From Dethiobacter sp. (GTDB lineage Bacteria > Bacillota_D > Dethiobacteria > Dethiobacterales > Dethiobacteraceae), in the NCBI GenBank assembly GCA_018333395.1, contig JAGXSQ010000118.1, forward strand, positions 1 to 64,000: a stretch of 64,000 nt of DNA, in the 5' to 3' direction. The position numbers and the translations under genes were made by a program. The notes under the pieces were generated by a model. The model did not search any database, was not told the origin of the DNA, and worked only from the letters and a program-made list of their open reading frames with translations. How positions within the stretch are numbered: position 1 is the stretch's first letter; every line of letters begins with the position of its first letter. Positions 34,498 through 43,108 of this stretch are shown one piece after another.

Positions 34498-35034
34498 TCA
34501 GAATCCTGGCAGGCGCAGGCCTAAGAAATAGACGGTCAACACTCCCGCCGCCAGGGCCGCGCCATAAGGAATGGCGTCTGCGGTGCTTTTTTTGTCCTCC
34601 AGAGTTTCCAGATAAAGCGGCGAGCGCGTAGCCGCAAAAAAGAACAGGCCAGTCAATGTTTTTTTCAATCGCGATAAGGGCCTTTTGCCGATTAGCAACA
34701 GAACGATGGCGTAGATCCCTCCCGCTAAAGCAGAGGCCAGCAAAACCTGAACGGCCAGTTCAGGCCCCGTAAAAGCACCAATCATCCCGAGCATTTTGAC
34801 ATCACCTGCGCCAAGCACGCCGCAAATAAACGGTACAATAAGCAAGGCGAGGCCGGCGACGATGCCTGTAGACGTAAACAGCACCCCTTCAAAGAACCCC
34901 AGACGGATAATGTTTAAGACAACTGCACCCAGCATGCCAGCCACTACCACGGTGTTATATATTTTCCTGGCTGTCAGGTCGGTGTATAAGCAGGTTAAAA
35001 CGACAGCAAAGAGCAGCAAGCTACCGGCGGTCAC
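34498..35034 (-). CDS. cpaA: A24-type prepilin peptidase (TadV/CpaA)
   Basis: A 178-residue polytopic membrane protein; GTG start at 35034 with GGGGTG upstream. The two catalytic aspartates of type-4 prepilin peptidases are visible in YTDLTARKIYN (near residue 18) and GAGDVKMLG (near 77). It lacks the N-terminal cytoplasmic methylase domain of PilD, as is usual for Tad systems. It would cleave the Flp pilin and TadE/TadG-type pseudopilins encoded at the head of this operon. Confidence 0.88.
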   Translation of the reverse strand: MTAGSLLLFAVVLTCLYTDLTARKIYNTVVVAGMLGAVVLNIIRLGFFEGVLFTSTGIVAGLALLIVPFICGVLGAGDVKMLGMIGAFTGPELAVQVLLASALAGGIYAIVLLLIGKRPLSRLKKTLTGLFFFAATRSPLYLETLEDKKSTADAIPYGAALAAGVLTVYFLGLRLPGF

Positions 35035-35054
35035 CTCAAACGCACCCCTTTCTG

Positions 35055-35402
35055 TTACCCTTGAATAAAGGTAAGTTGGTCACCGTCACTTGTTCCGCTA
35101 CTGTCGATTACGCCGGCCGGCAATTCCATGACCCCAGTGACTCCGGCGACGAGCGGCCCGATTTTGCCAGGCTCCAGTGCTCTGAAGGCGCTGATGATCT
35201 GCATGCTGTCATCCAGCAACAGGATATCGATAGGGAAGCGCAAAAAATAGGTATGGATGGCCCGGCAAGGATAAAGAAACAAAGCATCACAGCCGGCAGG
35301 GAAAGAGCTGCGGAACATCAGCCCGCGTAGCCGGCCGCCGAAGCCGGTGGCTTTCAGCGGTTTCCGAGCGAGAAAACTTTTTTTGGTAACGTTATAAAGC
35401 AT
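35055..35402 (-). CDS. DUF192 family protein
   Basis: A 115-residue protein with the DUF192 pattern: RLRGLMFRSSFPAGCDALFLYPCRAIHTYFLRFPIDILLLDDSMQII...RALEPGKIGPL...GVMELPAGVID. Its stop is 20 bp before the prepilin peptidase start and its own start is 3 bp after the tadC stop. DUF192 genes recur in Tad pilus loci; their role is unknown, possibly secretion- or envelope-linked. No signal peptide is visible in this copy. Confidence 0.85.
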   Translation of the reverse strand: MLYNVTKKSFLARKPLKATGFGGRLRGLMFRSSFPAGCDALFLYPCRAIHTYFLRFPIDILLLDDSMQIISAFRALEPGKIGPLVAGVTGVMELPAGVIDSSGTSDGDQLTFIQG

Positions 35403-35405
35403 TTC

Positions 35406-36326
35406 TCATCTCCCCAATCCTTCTAAAATTTGGATAAGTGCCGGGCCGAGCAGGACGAGAAAAATGGTGGGAAAGATAAAGACAATTAGTGGTAGCAGCA
35501 TCTTGACCGGAGCTTTCATCGCCTGCTCCTCTACACGCTGGCGTCGTTTGCGGCGCATTTGTTCCGACTGATTGCGCAGTGTTGCTCCGATGCCTAGACC
35601 AAGCTGTTCCGCTTGAATGATAGCACTGACAAAGGAACGGATGTCGTCTACTGCTGTCCGCTCCGCAAAGAACTTCAGCGCCTCCCGGCGCGATTTGCCC
35701 ATCTTGATTTCCTGCAACACGCGCCGAAACTCGCCAGCAATTATGCCGGTGCTTTTCTCGGCCACTTTGGCCAGCGCTCCGTCAAAACCAAGCCCCGCCT
35801 CCACGCTAACCGTCAACAGGTCTAAAGTATCAGGGAAACTTTTTTCCAGCAATCTGGCTCTGTGAGCCGTCTTTTTACTCAAGTAATAGTCGGGAGCCTT
35901 CCAACCTGCCGCCACAGCCAGGGCCAGCAAAAATATTGGCAGCAGAATACCGGCCGCACCGCTGGCGACAGGATAAAGCAGGACAGGGAGGATCACCGCC
36001 AGCAGCACTTTAATTCCCAGGCACTCACTGGCCGAAAATTCCCAGGACAATCCTGCTCGCTGGATCTTTGGCTCCAGTGACTGCAAGATGCCTGCAGGCA
36101 GCATCCTGCCGCCCAGGCGGCTTGCTTTCAGCAACAGGGGACGCAGCAGGCGTTCACCGGCTGATCTTTTTAGTTCAGCTTTCCTGACATCGAGCGGAGC
36201 ATTTAAAGGTATAGCCTGCGGCAAACGGCTTGTCAGGTCGACACGCTCGGGCTGCAGGCGGGTAGCGACAGCCTGCAGCACGCAAAAAACCAGGCTGAAA
36301 GCAAGTAGCGCGGGAATAACTGCCAT
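35406..36326 (-). CDS. tadC: Tad pilus inner-membrane platform protein TadC (GspF-like)
   Basis: A 306-residue protein of the type II secretion F family. Membrane helices at the N-terminus (VIPALLAFSLVFCVLQAV), about 120-160 and at the C-terminus (LLPLIVFIFPTIFLVLLGPALIQIL). The cytoplasmic helical domain has FPDTLDLLTVSVEAGLGFDGALAKVAE and ALKFFAERTAVDDIRSFVSAIIQAEQLGLGIG, as in TadC. It forms the platform together with TadB (previous gene, 15 bp away). Confidence 0.9.
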   Translation of the reverse strand: MAVIPALLAFSLVFCVLQAVATRLQPERVDLTSRLPQAIPLNAPLDVRKAELKRSAGERLLRPLLLKASRLGGRMLPAGILQSLEPKIQRAGLSWEFSASECLGIKVLLAVILPVLLYPVASGAAGILLPIFLLALAVAAGWKAPDYYLSKKTAHRARLLEKSFPDTLDLLTVSVEAGLGFDGALAKVAEKSTGIIAGEFRRVLQEIKMGKSRREALKFFAERTAVDDIRSFVSAIIQAEQLGLGIGATLRNQSEQMRRKRRQRVEEQAMKAPVKMLLPLIVFIFPTIFLVLLGPALIQILEGLGR

Positions 36327-36341
36327 GGTACTCGCTCCTTT

Positions 36342-37313
36342 TTAATATTCAATGTTTACAATCTTCCTGATTAGAGCCGCGCCCAGCAGCCCTGAAAAGA
36401 AGGCCGCTCCCGTCAATGTTACCCCCAGCGGGTGCTCTAGCAGCGAAAGTATATAAGACGGGTTGATTAGCATGATGAGAGCTGCTAGCACCACGGGGAG
36501 CAAGGCAATAACCATCCCGGAAATCCTGCCCTGGGCAGTAAGTGTTTTTACCTCCCCTTTGATTCGCACCCGCTCTTTAATAGTGTGAGTAATGTTGTCC
36601 AGAACCTCCGCTAGGTTTCCTCCTACTTGGCGCTGAATACTGATGGCTGTGACAATCAGATCCATATCCTCACTTTGGACGCGGCGGGCCATGTTTAGCA
36701 GCGCCTCTTCAGTGTGAGCACCATATCTTATCTCTCGTAGCGCACGATTAAATTCACTGGACAAAGGGGGAAGCATTTCCTGCTGCAGGGAATCAAGTGT
36801 TTGTAGGAAGGAAAACCCTGCTCTCAGTGAGTTGGACATCAAGGCTAGAGCATCTCCCAGCTGATCGTTAAATTTCCTTTTACGCCGCGTTTTAGAATTT
36901 TTGACGAGTAACAATGGTATGCTGCCACCGACTAATGCCAGGAGAACAGCCAGGAGGGGACTGCCAAGAAGATGCAGAGCAACGAAGGGGAGCAATAAGA
37001 CTGCTGCCAGTTCAATAGCTACCAATTCTTCGGCCCGTAGCGGAATATCCGCCTGCTCCAGTTCTACCTCGGCTGCCTCCAATAGCCCTTTCGGTGCCAG
37101 CTTACGCCATAGCAAAAACAAAGAGGGATGCCTACTTCCATCTTCTCGCCCGGCGTTCTGGGTTTTTGCTCCCGAGAATTGCCCGGTAATATGCAGGAGA
37201 CGTTGCGCCACCTCTTCTTTGTGTCGGCTTAAATGACTTAGCAGCGCGTGCAAAGCGAAAAAAACACAGCCGACAGTCAGCAAGGCAATAACTTGTGCTG
37301 TCAATGAGCTCAC
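36342..37313 (-). CDS. tadB: Tad pilus inner-membrane platform protein TadB (GspF-like)
   Basis: A 323-residue GspF-family protein. N-terminal helix (AQVIALLTVGCVFFALHALL), paired helices at about 100-140, F-domain FNDQLGDALALMSNSLRAGFSFLQTLDSL and MDLIVTAISIQRQVGGNLAEVLDNI, then two C-terminal membrane helices. It is typical of TadB and lies between the motor ATPase TadA and TadC with ~10-15 bp gaps. Confidence 0.9.
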   Translation of the reverse strand: MSSLTAQVIALLTVGCVFFALHALLSHLSRHKEEVAQRLLHITGQFSGAKTQNAGREDGSRHPSLFLLWRKLAPKGLLEAAEVELEQADIPLRAEELVAIELAAVLLLPFVALHLLGSPLLAVLLALVGGSIPLLLVKNSKTRRKRKFNDQLGDALALMSNSLRAGFSFLQTLDSLQQEMLPPLSSEFNRALREIRYGAHTEEALLNMARRVQSEDMDLIVTAISIQRQVGGNLAEVLDNITHTIKERVRIKGEVKTLTAQGRISGMVIALLPVVLAALIMLINPSYILSLLEHPLGVTLTGAAFFSGLLGAALIRKIVNIEY

Positions 37314-37322
37314 TCCTCCCCC

Positions 37323-38687
37323 CTAAAAGTTAGACGGAGAAAAAACTGTTGCCGGCAGCCTGATCCCAGCTTCTTCCATTTGCCGGCAAAATTTCGGCCT
37401 GATCCCTGTGGAACGGAGTTGACCGCGGCAACGGCCGTTCTCATCCAACCCCGACTGTTCGAAGACGAAAATATCCTGCAGAACTATTATTTCCCCTTCC
37501 ATTCCCTGCACTTCTGTAAGATGGGTAACTTTCCTTGAACCGTCACGTAAGCGACTTTGCTGGACGATCAGGTCTATGGCGGAGGAAATCTGTTCCCGGA
37601 TAGCCCTGACCGGCAAATCCATCCCCGCCATCAGCACCATGGTCTCTAGGCGCGCCAGCATGTCCCGCGGCGAGTTGGCGTGTCCTGTTGTCAATGAGCC
37701 ATCATGTCCTGTGTTCATGGCCTGCAGCATGTCCAGTGCTTCACCGCCGCGCACTTCACCTACCACAATCCGCTCTGGGCGCATACGTAAGGAGTTCTTG
37801 ACTAGGTCACGGATAGTAACAGCGCCTTTACCCTCGATATTTGGCGGCCTAGTTTCCAGAGAAACGACATGATCCTGCCGTAGTTGCAGCTCCGCGGCAT
37901 CCTCAATGGTGATGATGCGCTCATCCGGCGGGATAAAGCTTGAAAGGACATTCAGGGTGGTTGTCTTTCCGGAGCCGGTACCACCGGAAACAACTATATT
38001 CAGCCGTGCTTTGACCGCCGCCTCCAGGAAAGCGGCCATTTCCAGATTCATTGTGCCAAAGTTCAGCAGGTCGTCAATCGTCAAGGGGTCTTTGGCAAAC
38101 TTGCGGATAGTGAGGGTGGGGCCTCTCAGCGCCAGGGGTGGGATAACGGCATTGACCCGGGAACCATCCGGCAGGCGGGCGTCGACCATCGGCATACTCT
38201 CGTCAATGCGCCGCCCGAGAGGGGAGACAATTTTTTCGATCATATGCAGCACATGGGCATCGTCCCGGAAAGTTACGCCGGTGAGCTGCAGTTTACCTGC
38301 TCTTTCCACATACACCTGCCTTGGTCCGTTAACCATGATTTCCGAAATGCTTTCATCCTGCAACAGTGGCTGAATCGGACCAAACCCCACGGCCTCAGCT
38401 ACTATTTCCGCGACAACACGCTGTTTCTCTCCCCGCGGAATCAGAGCCACTTCCTGATCAACAACCTCTGTAACTAGGCTTTCCAGCCGAGCCGTTAAGG
38501 TTTTCTCGTCCTCGTTATCTGTTTTACGCCGCACCAGCTCTTCAATTACTTGCTGGTGAACTTTAACCTTCAACTGGCAATAAGGGTCGACTTTTGCGGC
38601 CGGCTCTGCTTTCCTGGCTGTACAGGCCGCTTTCTGCCCGGTTTGTTCCTGCTGCCTGACTCGCTCCAATCTTTCCAGCAATGACAT
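37323..38687 (-). CDS. tadA: Tad pilus motor ATPase TadA/CpaF
   Basis: A 454-residue type II/IV secretion ATPase. N-terminal domain with [21 protein letters not shown], Walker [12 protein letters not shown], Asp box ([12 protein letters not shown]), Walker [37 protein letters not shown] and His box. All elements of a functional hexameric extension/retraction motor are present. In Tad systems a single ATPase serves both directions. It is placed between the cpaE fusion gene and tadB. Confidence 0.93.
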   Translation of the reverse strand: MSLLERLERVRQQEQTGQKAACTARKAEPAAKVDPYCQLKVKVHQQVIEELVRRKTDNEDEKTLTARLESLVTEVVDQEVALIPRGEKQRVVAEIVAEAVGFGPIQPLLQDESISEIMVNGPRQVYVERAGKLQLTGVTFRDDAHVLHMIEKIVSPLGRRIDESMPMVDARLPDGSRVNAVIPPLALRGPTLTIRKFAKDPLTIDDLLNFGTMNLEMAAFLEAAVKARLNIVVSGGTGSGKTTTLNVLSSFIPPDERIITIEDAAELQLRQDHVVSLETRPPNIEGKGAVTIRDLVKNSLRMRPERIVVGEVRGGEALDMLQAMNTGHDGSLTTGHANSPRDMLARLETMVLMAGMDLPVRAIREQISSAIDLIVQQSRLRDGSRKVTHLTEVQGMEGEIIVLQDIFVFEQSGLDENGRCRGQLRSTGIRPKFCRQMEEAGIRLPATVFSPSNF

Positions 38688-38700
38688 AGTTTAGACCTCC

Positions 38701-39936
38701 CTATAGGCTGAAAATGCGGTTAAGGAGATTTTTTCCTTCTTTTTCAACGGCCGGCAGCCGCCGTCCGGTGGCCATCCGTTCACCAAGCCGCCGACAAGAA
38801 CGGGAAATCTCCGCTGCCGGACTGCTGATCACCACCGGCACTCCCTTATTAATGGCCGCCGTGATCGCCCGCTCATCACAGGGGAGAAGATGGGAGACGG
38901 TAATGCCCAGCCCTTTTTCCAAATCCGGGATCTCTACACCAAAGTTTTGGTCGGAACGGTTAAGGACAAAGCGTACTTTTTCGCGCAGGTCGAGCAGATC
39001 CAAAATGGAGAGGCTTGTTCTGGCGTTTTTGATCGTAGTAAGATCTTTGGTCAACAGCAGTAAAATCTGATCGGCAAGCTCCAGGACCTGCAGGTTGATT
39101 TCATGGAAATTAGCAGCGGTATCAACGATAACGTAATCGTAACGCTCTCGCAGCAATGTAAGCAACCTAGCCGTCTGTTCCGCAGAGATATACTCGGCCT
39201 CCTGAGGGAAGAGCGGCGCAGGTAGGATGTCGATGCCGCTGAAATGCCGGAGAAGGTAACTTTCCAGTATCTCAGCAGTAATGTCGCTATTCTCCCGCAC
39301 GAGGTCGCTAACCGTCTTGCCCTCGGTGAGATTGAGCATGACGCCGACATCGCCAAATTGCAAATCTAAATCAACCAGCGCTACTCTTTTGCGCCCCTGC
39401 TGAGCAAGTGTCACGGCCAGATTAACGGCTAAGGTGGTTTTGCCGGTGCCACCCTTGCCGCAGAAAATAACGCTGACCACACCGGAAGTTTTCTCTTCTT
39501 TTGGCGCCGGAGGCGGCGGTGAAACAGTGCGCTCGCCTGCCGCTTTTGCCTCCAATCGCCGTTGCTGCTGGCTAAAGACACTGCGGATAGTAGCGGACAT
39601 TTGCTCGCTGCCAAGCGGTTTGATTAGGTAGTCGCGGGCTCCGGCCACCATGGCCTTTTTCAGGTATTCGGCTTCACCCTGGATAGAGATAATCACCACC
39701 GCTACAGCAGGGAAAAGCTGGTTGGCGCGCTCCGTAGCGGTAATGCCGTCCATGCCGGGCATATTGACATCCATCAAAACCACATCGGGACCTAACTCCG
39801 CAATTTTCTGCAAAGCCTCAGCACCGTCGCCGGCCTCCCCGATAACCGCCAAATCATCTTCAAAATACAGCAGACGGGTAATGTCTTTGCGCGTCTGTGG
39901 CACATCGTCGACAATCAAGAGTTTGATCTTTTCCAT
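38701..39936 (-). CDS. cpaE: CpaE-like pilus localisation ATPase with intact N-terminal receiver domain
   Basis: 411 residues from ATG 39936; the ATG two codons earlier sits too close to GGAG. Residues ~1-120 are a response-regulator receiver with acidic pair (IVDD), phospho-acceptor Asp in VVLMDVNMPGMDG, Ser in VIISIQG and Lys in YLIKPLG, all intact. A proline-rich linker (SPPPPAPKEE) leads to a ParA/MinD ATPase with deviant Walker A FCGKGGTGKTTLAVN and VALVDLDLQFGDVGVML. CpaE recruits the pilus machine. Unlike Caulobacter CpaE, whose receiver is degenerate, this one should accept phosphate. Confidence 0.9.
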   Translation of the reverse strand: MEKIKLLIVDDVPQTRKDITRLLYFEDDLAVIGEAGDGAEALQKIAELGPDVVLMDVNMPGMDGITATERANQLFPAVAVVIISIQGEAEYLKKAMVAGARDYLIKPLGSEQMSATIRSVFSQQQRRLEAKAAGERTVSPPPPAPKEEKTSGVVSVIFCGKGGTGKTTLAVNLAVTLAQQGRKRVALVDLDLQFGDVGVMLNLTEGKTVSDLVRENSDITAEILESYLLRHFSGIDILPAPLFPQEAEYISAEQTARLLTLLRERYDYVIVDTAANFHEINLQVLELADQILLLLTKDLTTIKNARTSLSILDLLDLREKVRFVLNRSDQNFGVEIPDLEKGLGITVSHLLPCDERAITAAINKGVPVVISSPAAEISRSCRRLGERMATGRRLPAVEKEGKNLLNRIFSL

Positions 39937-39966
39937 TTTCATCTCTCCAGAATGAGAGTATGCCGA

Positions 39967-40671
39967 CTAAGGCAGAAAGTTTTTCAACAAGTGATGTTTT
40001 GTGGTTGCTGTGCCCCCCTCGCCGGCAGGCCGCAGAGCAAGTTGCAGAACTCCTCTTTCCTGGGCTTGTGCCAGCTCAGCCACCTTATTTAGGGGTACCT
40101 GCAGCGTTATGTTATCGGCCACTAGTTGCGCCTCCTCCCGCGTCTGGACGACAGGACCCACAGCCAAAACTTTCAGGTTTTCTGCTATTAAGGCCGTGAG
40201 GACGGTTTGCCCTTCTCCCTCCGGCACCTCGACAGTAGCTACAGCGTCCACCCTGTCCCCTGGCAGGATATGTCCGCCCACGCCGGAAACGTTATTTACC
40301 GGCACAGCCAGCGCCCGGTACCCCGGAGAAATAAGATAAGCCAGACCGCCTTCGACCTCGCCGGCCGGCACCAGACGGGAAGCCAGCACCTGCTCACCGG
40401 CCACCAGCCGTTCCCGGGTAAAAGCACCTTGCACCGCCGCCGGATCCGTGAGCGCGTCGGCATGGATAAAATCTTTGGGCGACTCCACAACGATAAACAT
40501 AGCTTTATCCAGCCTGCTGCGCGCCGGGATATCGGCGCGGGCCACGAGCACCGGCACCAGATTGGCTGTGGCCCTGGCCTTGTTTTCCGCAGCGCTGAGA
40601 AAGCGGAAGACCGACACCCCGGCCAACAATGCCAGCAACACCGAAAGAAGCAGCATCCTTTTGCTTTTCAT
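39967..40671 (-). CDS. cpaB: Flp pilus assembly protein CpaB (SAF domain)
   Basis: 234 residues from ATG 40671, seven bases after GGAGG; the open frame continues upstream to 40890 but overlaps tadG. N-terminal signal-anchor (MLLLSVLLALLAGVSVFRFL), SAF/antifreeze-like domain (VPVLVARADIPARSRLDKAMF...RERLVAGEQVLASRLVP) and RcpC-like part (YRALAVPVNNVSGVGGHILPGDRVDAVATV). In diderms CpaB helps the secretin; here no secretin gene exists, so it probably acts at the cell-wall side. Confidence 0.9.
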   Translation of the reverse strand: MKSKRMLLLSVLLALLAGVSVFRFLSAAENKARATANLVPVLVARADIPARSRLDKAMFIVVESPKDFIHADALTDPAAVQGAFTRERLVAGEQVLASRLVPAGEVEGGLAYLISPGYRALAVPVNNVSGVGGHILPGDRVDAVATVEVPEGEGQTVLTALIAENLKVLAVGPVVQTREEAQLVADNITLQVPLNKVAELAQAQERGVLQLALRPAGEGGTATTKHHLLKNFLP

Positions 40672-40681
40672 CGCGCGCCTC

Positions 40682-41641
40682 CTACTCGACCATTTTTGTG
40701 CCGCTGACGCCGAAGTCGCTTCCTCCGACGTCCACGGGGCCGCCGCTATGGATGCGGATGAACCGGCCTGTAATAAAGCTATCCTGGCCGCTCCCCGGGA
40801 TTGTCTCGGCATAAAACGCGGCAAATCCAGTAACAACGATGGAGTCAACCTGTTTTTCGCTGTTCTGCGGCGGTTGGAAAACAGGAACAATTAAAAGGCG
40901 GGGACAATCCGGCGTGACATTTTCATGGGAACACAAGCCTCCCGGCCATCTTTCCCGGCATCTCGCGAAACGCTCTTTAATAGCCTTCCTGGTAGCGCCG
41001 GAGATGTTGCCGGTCTGCGTGTCAAGCACATCGCCGATTTCTATCAAACCGGGATAACCATTCGTCAAGTTGTCCCTGTACCTATCAGCACCGGTTCCGC
41101 CAAGAGCCAGAATGCCGAAATTTCCGGGGCCTAATCCGGCGTTCTCATTTTCACCCGCGCCAACTTTCAAAGTATAAAGCTTGCCAAAGGAAAAGTCTTG
41201 TTCTTGAATGGCTAAGGGGGCTAGGCCCGTTCTGGCTGTGGGCGCACCGCGCACCACCTTGGCTGACGCCGCTAGCTCGCCTCCCCTAAAGCCCAAAACC
41301 TGCCCGAAGAACGAGTGCATCGGGGCCATGATCCTCACGCTGAGGCTCTGGTTGTTCTGGCCCACCGACACCTGCATCTTTTCCGGGCTGATACCGTTCC
41401 TGGCAGCGTTGGCCAGGGCCGCCGCTCTGGCCTGAGTAGACCCCAGGTGCAGTTCCTGCCCGCCGGCTAAGGAGGCGGCGTCAGCCACAACAGAAAGCCG
41501 TTGCTGGGTGACGTACGCCACACCCACGTCCGCGACAAGAGCTGTGACCCCCGCTAGGACGCTCATCGTCAGCGCCAGAATAACCAGAGCCGAACCTTTT
41601 TCATTCTTTATCAAAGCCTTGACGCGCCTTAAATCAGCCAT
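40682..41641 (-). CDS. tadG: TadG-like minor pilus protein
   Basis: 319 residues from ATG 41641, six bases after GAGGTG; a GTG three codons earlier is also in frame. The N-terminal prepilin-like helix (GSALVILALTMSVLAGVTALVADVGVAYVTQQRLSVVADAASLAGGQ) is the standard TadG N-terminal pattern. The outer domain has several cysteines (RCRERWPGGLCSHENVTPDCP) that may form disulfides. It ends with GTKMVE. TadG anchors or caps the Flp pilus. It is followed 10 bp on by cpaB. Confidence 0.85.
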   Translation of the reverse strand: MADLRRVKALIKNEKGSALVILALTMSVLAGVTALVADVGVAYVTQQRLSVVADAASLAGGQELHLGSTQARAAALANAARNGISPEKMQVSVGQNNQSLSVRIMAPMHSFFGQVLGFRGGELAASAKVVRGAPTARTGLAPLAIQEQDFSFGKLYTLKVGAGENENAGLGPGNFGILALGGTGADRYRDNLTNGYPGLIEIGDVLDTQTGNISGATRKAIKERFARCRERWPGGLCSHENVTPDCPRLLIVPVFQPPQNSEKQVDSIVVTGFAAFYAETIPGSGQDSFITGRFIRIHSGGPVDVGGSDFGVSGTKMVE

Positions 41642-41651
41642 CTTTTGCACC

Positions 41652-42056
41652 TCACTCCGCTCTCATGGTTAGGGAACTGCGCACGACAACAGGATTGGCG
41701 GTAAAAACCAGGTTGGCAAACGGCAGGTACAAGCGCAGCGGGTAAGTTACCGTGACAGTGACGTCTTGCCCGCTTCTGCGTAGCGCCGACACGGGGGTGA
41801 CCTCCACCGTGATATTTTCCCTTGTCAGTGGTGTGGCAGCAGCTTGGACACGCGCCACAATGTCACTGTTGCTAGCTCCTACGGTAGCGTGCCGGACACC
41901 GTGCCGAGCGGCATGTGTTACAGCCAGGTAGGTGTTGCCCAGCCGACCGAACTCAATAATCCCCATCAGTAGCAAGAGCAAGAGCGGCAGCACGAGGGCC
42001 GTCTCGACGATAGCCTGACCGCGGGAATCCCGGCATAGCTTTTCGTGTAGGCTCAC
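41652..42056 (-). CDS. tadE: TadE-like pseudopilin
   Basis: A 134-residue protein, GTG at 42056, five bases after GGGAGGTGA. Prepilin-like region RGQAIVETALVLPLLLLLLMGIIEFGRL with the conserved Glu after the processing Gly, then HAARHGVRHATVG and a beta-rich C-terminal domain. It is a pseudopilin of the Tad system, processed by the CpaA-type peptidase downstream. A hairpin separates it from the pilin gene. Confidence 0.88.
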   Translation of the reverse strand: MSLHEKLCRDSRGQAIVETALVLPLLLLLLMGIIEFGRLGNTYLAVTHAARHGVRHATVGASNSDIVARVQAAATPLTRENITVEVTPVSALRRSGQDVTVTVTYPLRLYLPFANLVFTANPVVVRSSLTMRAE

Positions 42057-42076
42057 GTAATCACCTCCCGCTGTAA

Positions 42077-42120
42077 TAAAAGGACCCCACCCCCGTAGGC
42101 AGGGCCGAGAGTTATGGGGG
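42077..42120 (-). terminator. Attenuator-like hairpin between flp pilin and tadE
   Basis: On the minus strand, CCCCCATA (42120-42113) pairs with TACGGGGG (42097-42090) across one A-C mismatch, with TCCTTTTATT just after. Partial termination here would give more pilin mRNA than assembly-protein mRNA, a common layout for pilin operons. Confidence 0.5.
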
Positions 42121-42133
42121 AGCAGCCGGTTAG

Positions 42134-42313
42134 TTACGGAGTCAGAGCGGCATCCAACGCAGCGGTAACACGCCCAAAGACAGCCTGAATCTGGGTGCGC
42201 AGCGTGGTCATGGCCACAATGGCGCCGACCGCCACCAGGGCGAGAATCAGCGCGTACTCCGTCATGCCCTGGCCCGACTCGTCCGAGATTAATTTTCTGA
42301 GCATTTCCTTCAC
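42134..42313 (-). CDS. flp: Flp family type IVb pilin
   Basis: 59 residues from the GTG at 42313, spaced about six bases from GGAGGTGA; a GTG at 42322 overlaps that ribosome site. The prepilin motif is ESGQGMTEYALILALVAVGAIVAM, in which Gly is the processing site and Glu at +5 is the assembly residue. The rest (RTQIQAVFGRVTAALDAALTP) is the short amphipathic tail of Flp pilins. It is the first gene and presumed major product of the Tad operon. Confidence 0.92.
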   Translation of the reverse strand: MKEMLRKLISDESGQGMTEYALILALVAVGAIVAMTTLRTQIQAVFGRVTAALDAALTP

Positions 42314-42408
42314 TTTTCTCACCTCCCTCGTTTTTTGCTTGCAGCTTGTTGTCTAAATAATAGCACGCCTTACAGAGCCGGTATATCAGGCGCAGGTCTT
42401 GAAATCAC

Positions 42409-42424
42409 TAGGACTTTGGTCCTA
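42409..42424. promoter_or_regulatory. Short dyad upstream of the pilin gene, candidate response-regulator site
   Basis: TAGGAC-TTTG-GTCCTA, perfect 6-bp arms, lies ~95 bp upstream of the pilin start and just after the terminator of the LuxR-type regulator gene. It is the only clear dyad in the pilin promoter region. Binding by the neighbouring regulator is a guess. Confidence 0.3.
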
Positions 42425-42435
42425 TTTTGATAAAC

Positions 42436-42456
42436 AAAAAAGCCGCTGCGAGCGGC
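42436..42456 (-). terminator. Strong intrinsic terminator after the degU-like gene
   Basis: Minus strand GCCGCT-CGC-AGCGGC followed by six Ts, immediately after the stop codon of the response regulator. It separates the two-component operon from the pilus operon. Confidence 0.85.
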
Positions 42457-42457
42457 A

Positions 42458-43108
42458 CTATAGTTTGACCAGCCTGTTTTTTACGGCGTAAAGGGCGGCC
42501 TGCGTGCGGTCGGCAACATTAATCTTCCGAAAGATCTGCGAAATATGATTTTTGACAGTTTTCTCACTGATAAACAGATTCTGGGCAATCTCTTTGTTGC
42601 TCCGTCCGCCAGCCAGCAAGACCAGCACCTCTGTCTCCCGCGGCGACAGACGCTCCTCGGCAGTGCCGCTTAGGCGCTGGAACTCGCCAAGCAGCTTGCG
42701 GGTGATTTTCGGGTGAAAGACAGCTTCCCCCCTGAAGACGGCCCGAATTGTTTCCACCAGGGAAACGGTGTCCGTATCCTTCAAGAGATAGGCGGACACG
42801 CCGGCCTTGACCAGTTCAATAACATATTCCTCTTCGTCGTGGATCGTCAGGGCAATGATTTGCACCCCCGGGCAAGCCGCTTTAATCAGGCGGGTAGCCT
42901 CAATCCCATTGAGCTCCGGCATATTGACATCCATCAGCACGATATCGGGAAGCAGTTCCACAGCCAGACGGTGAGCCTCCCGTCCATTGGCGACATCGGC
43001 TAGTACTTTAAAATCTTTATGCAGGGCAAGAATTTTCTTTAGGCCATCACGAATCAGGGGGTGGTCGTCGGCGATTAACAAGCGTATTTTTTTTTCTGCC
43101 GCCGTCAT
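42458..43108 (-). CDS. NarL/DegU-family response regulator
   Basis: A 216-residue protein with an N-terminal receiver (LLIADDHPLIRDGL; phospho-acceptor Asp in VLMDVNMPELNG; ALTIHDEEEYV; YLLKDT). The C-terminal LuxR-type HTH is LSPRETEVLVLLAGGRSNKEIAQNLFISEKTVKNHISQIFRKINVADRTQAALYAV. It starts with a 4-bp ATGA overlap on the histidine kinase gene. Its place directly before the Flp pilin gene suggests that it regulates the pilus operon, as related pairs control competence or surface traits in Bacillus. Target sites are not proven. Confidence 0.9.
   Translation of the reverse strand: MTAAEKKIRLLIADDHPLIRDGLKKILALHKDFKVLADVANGREAHRLAVELLPDIVLMDVNMPELNGIEATRLIKAACPGVQIIALTIHDEEEYVIELVKAGVSAYLLKDTDTVSLVETIRAVFRGEAVFHPKITRKLLGEFQRLSGTAEERLSPRETEVLVLLAGGRSNKEIAQNLFISEKTVKNHISQIFRKINVADRTQAALYAVKNRLVKL

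Noticed and set aside
38701..39936. Chromosome or plasmid partition ParA
   Set aside because: The MinD/ParA ATPase is fused to a receiver domain and sits inside the Tad operon without parB, so it is CpaE.
35406..42322. Outer-membrane secretin for the Tad pilus
   Set aside because: No RcpA/CpaC-like gene is present between pilin and prepilin peptidase. This is expected for a cell without outer membrane and is not evidence of a broken locus.
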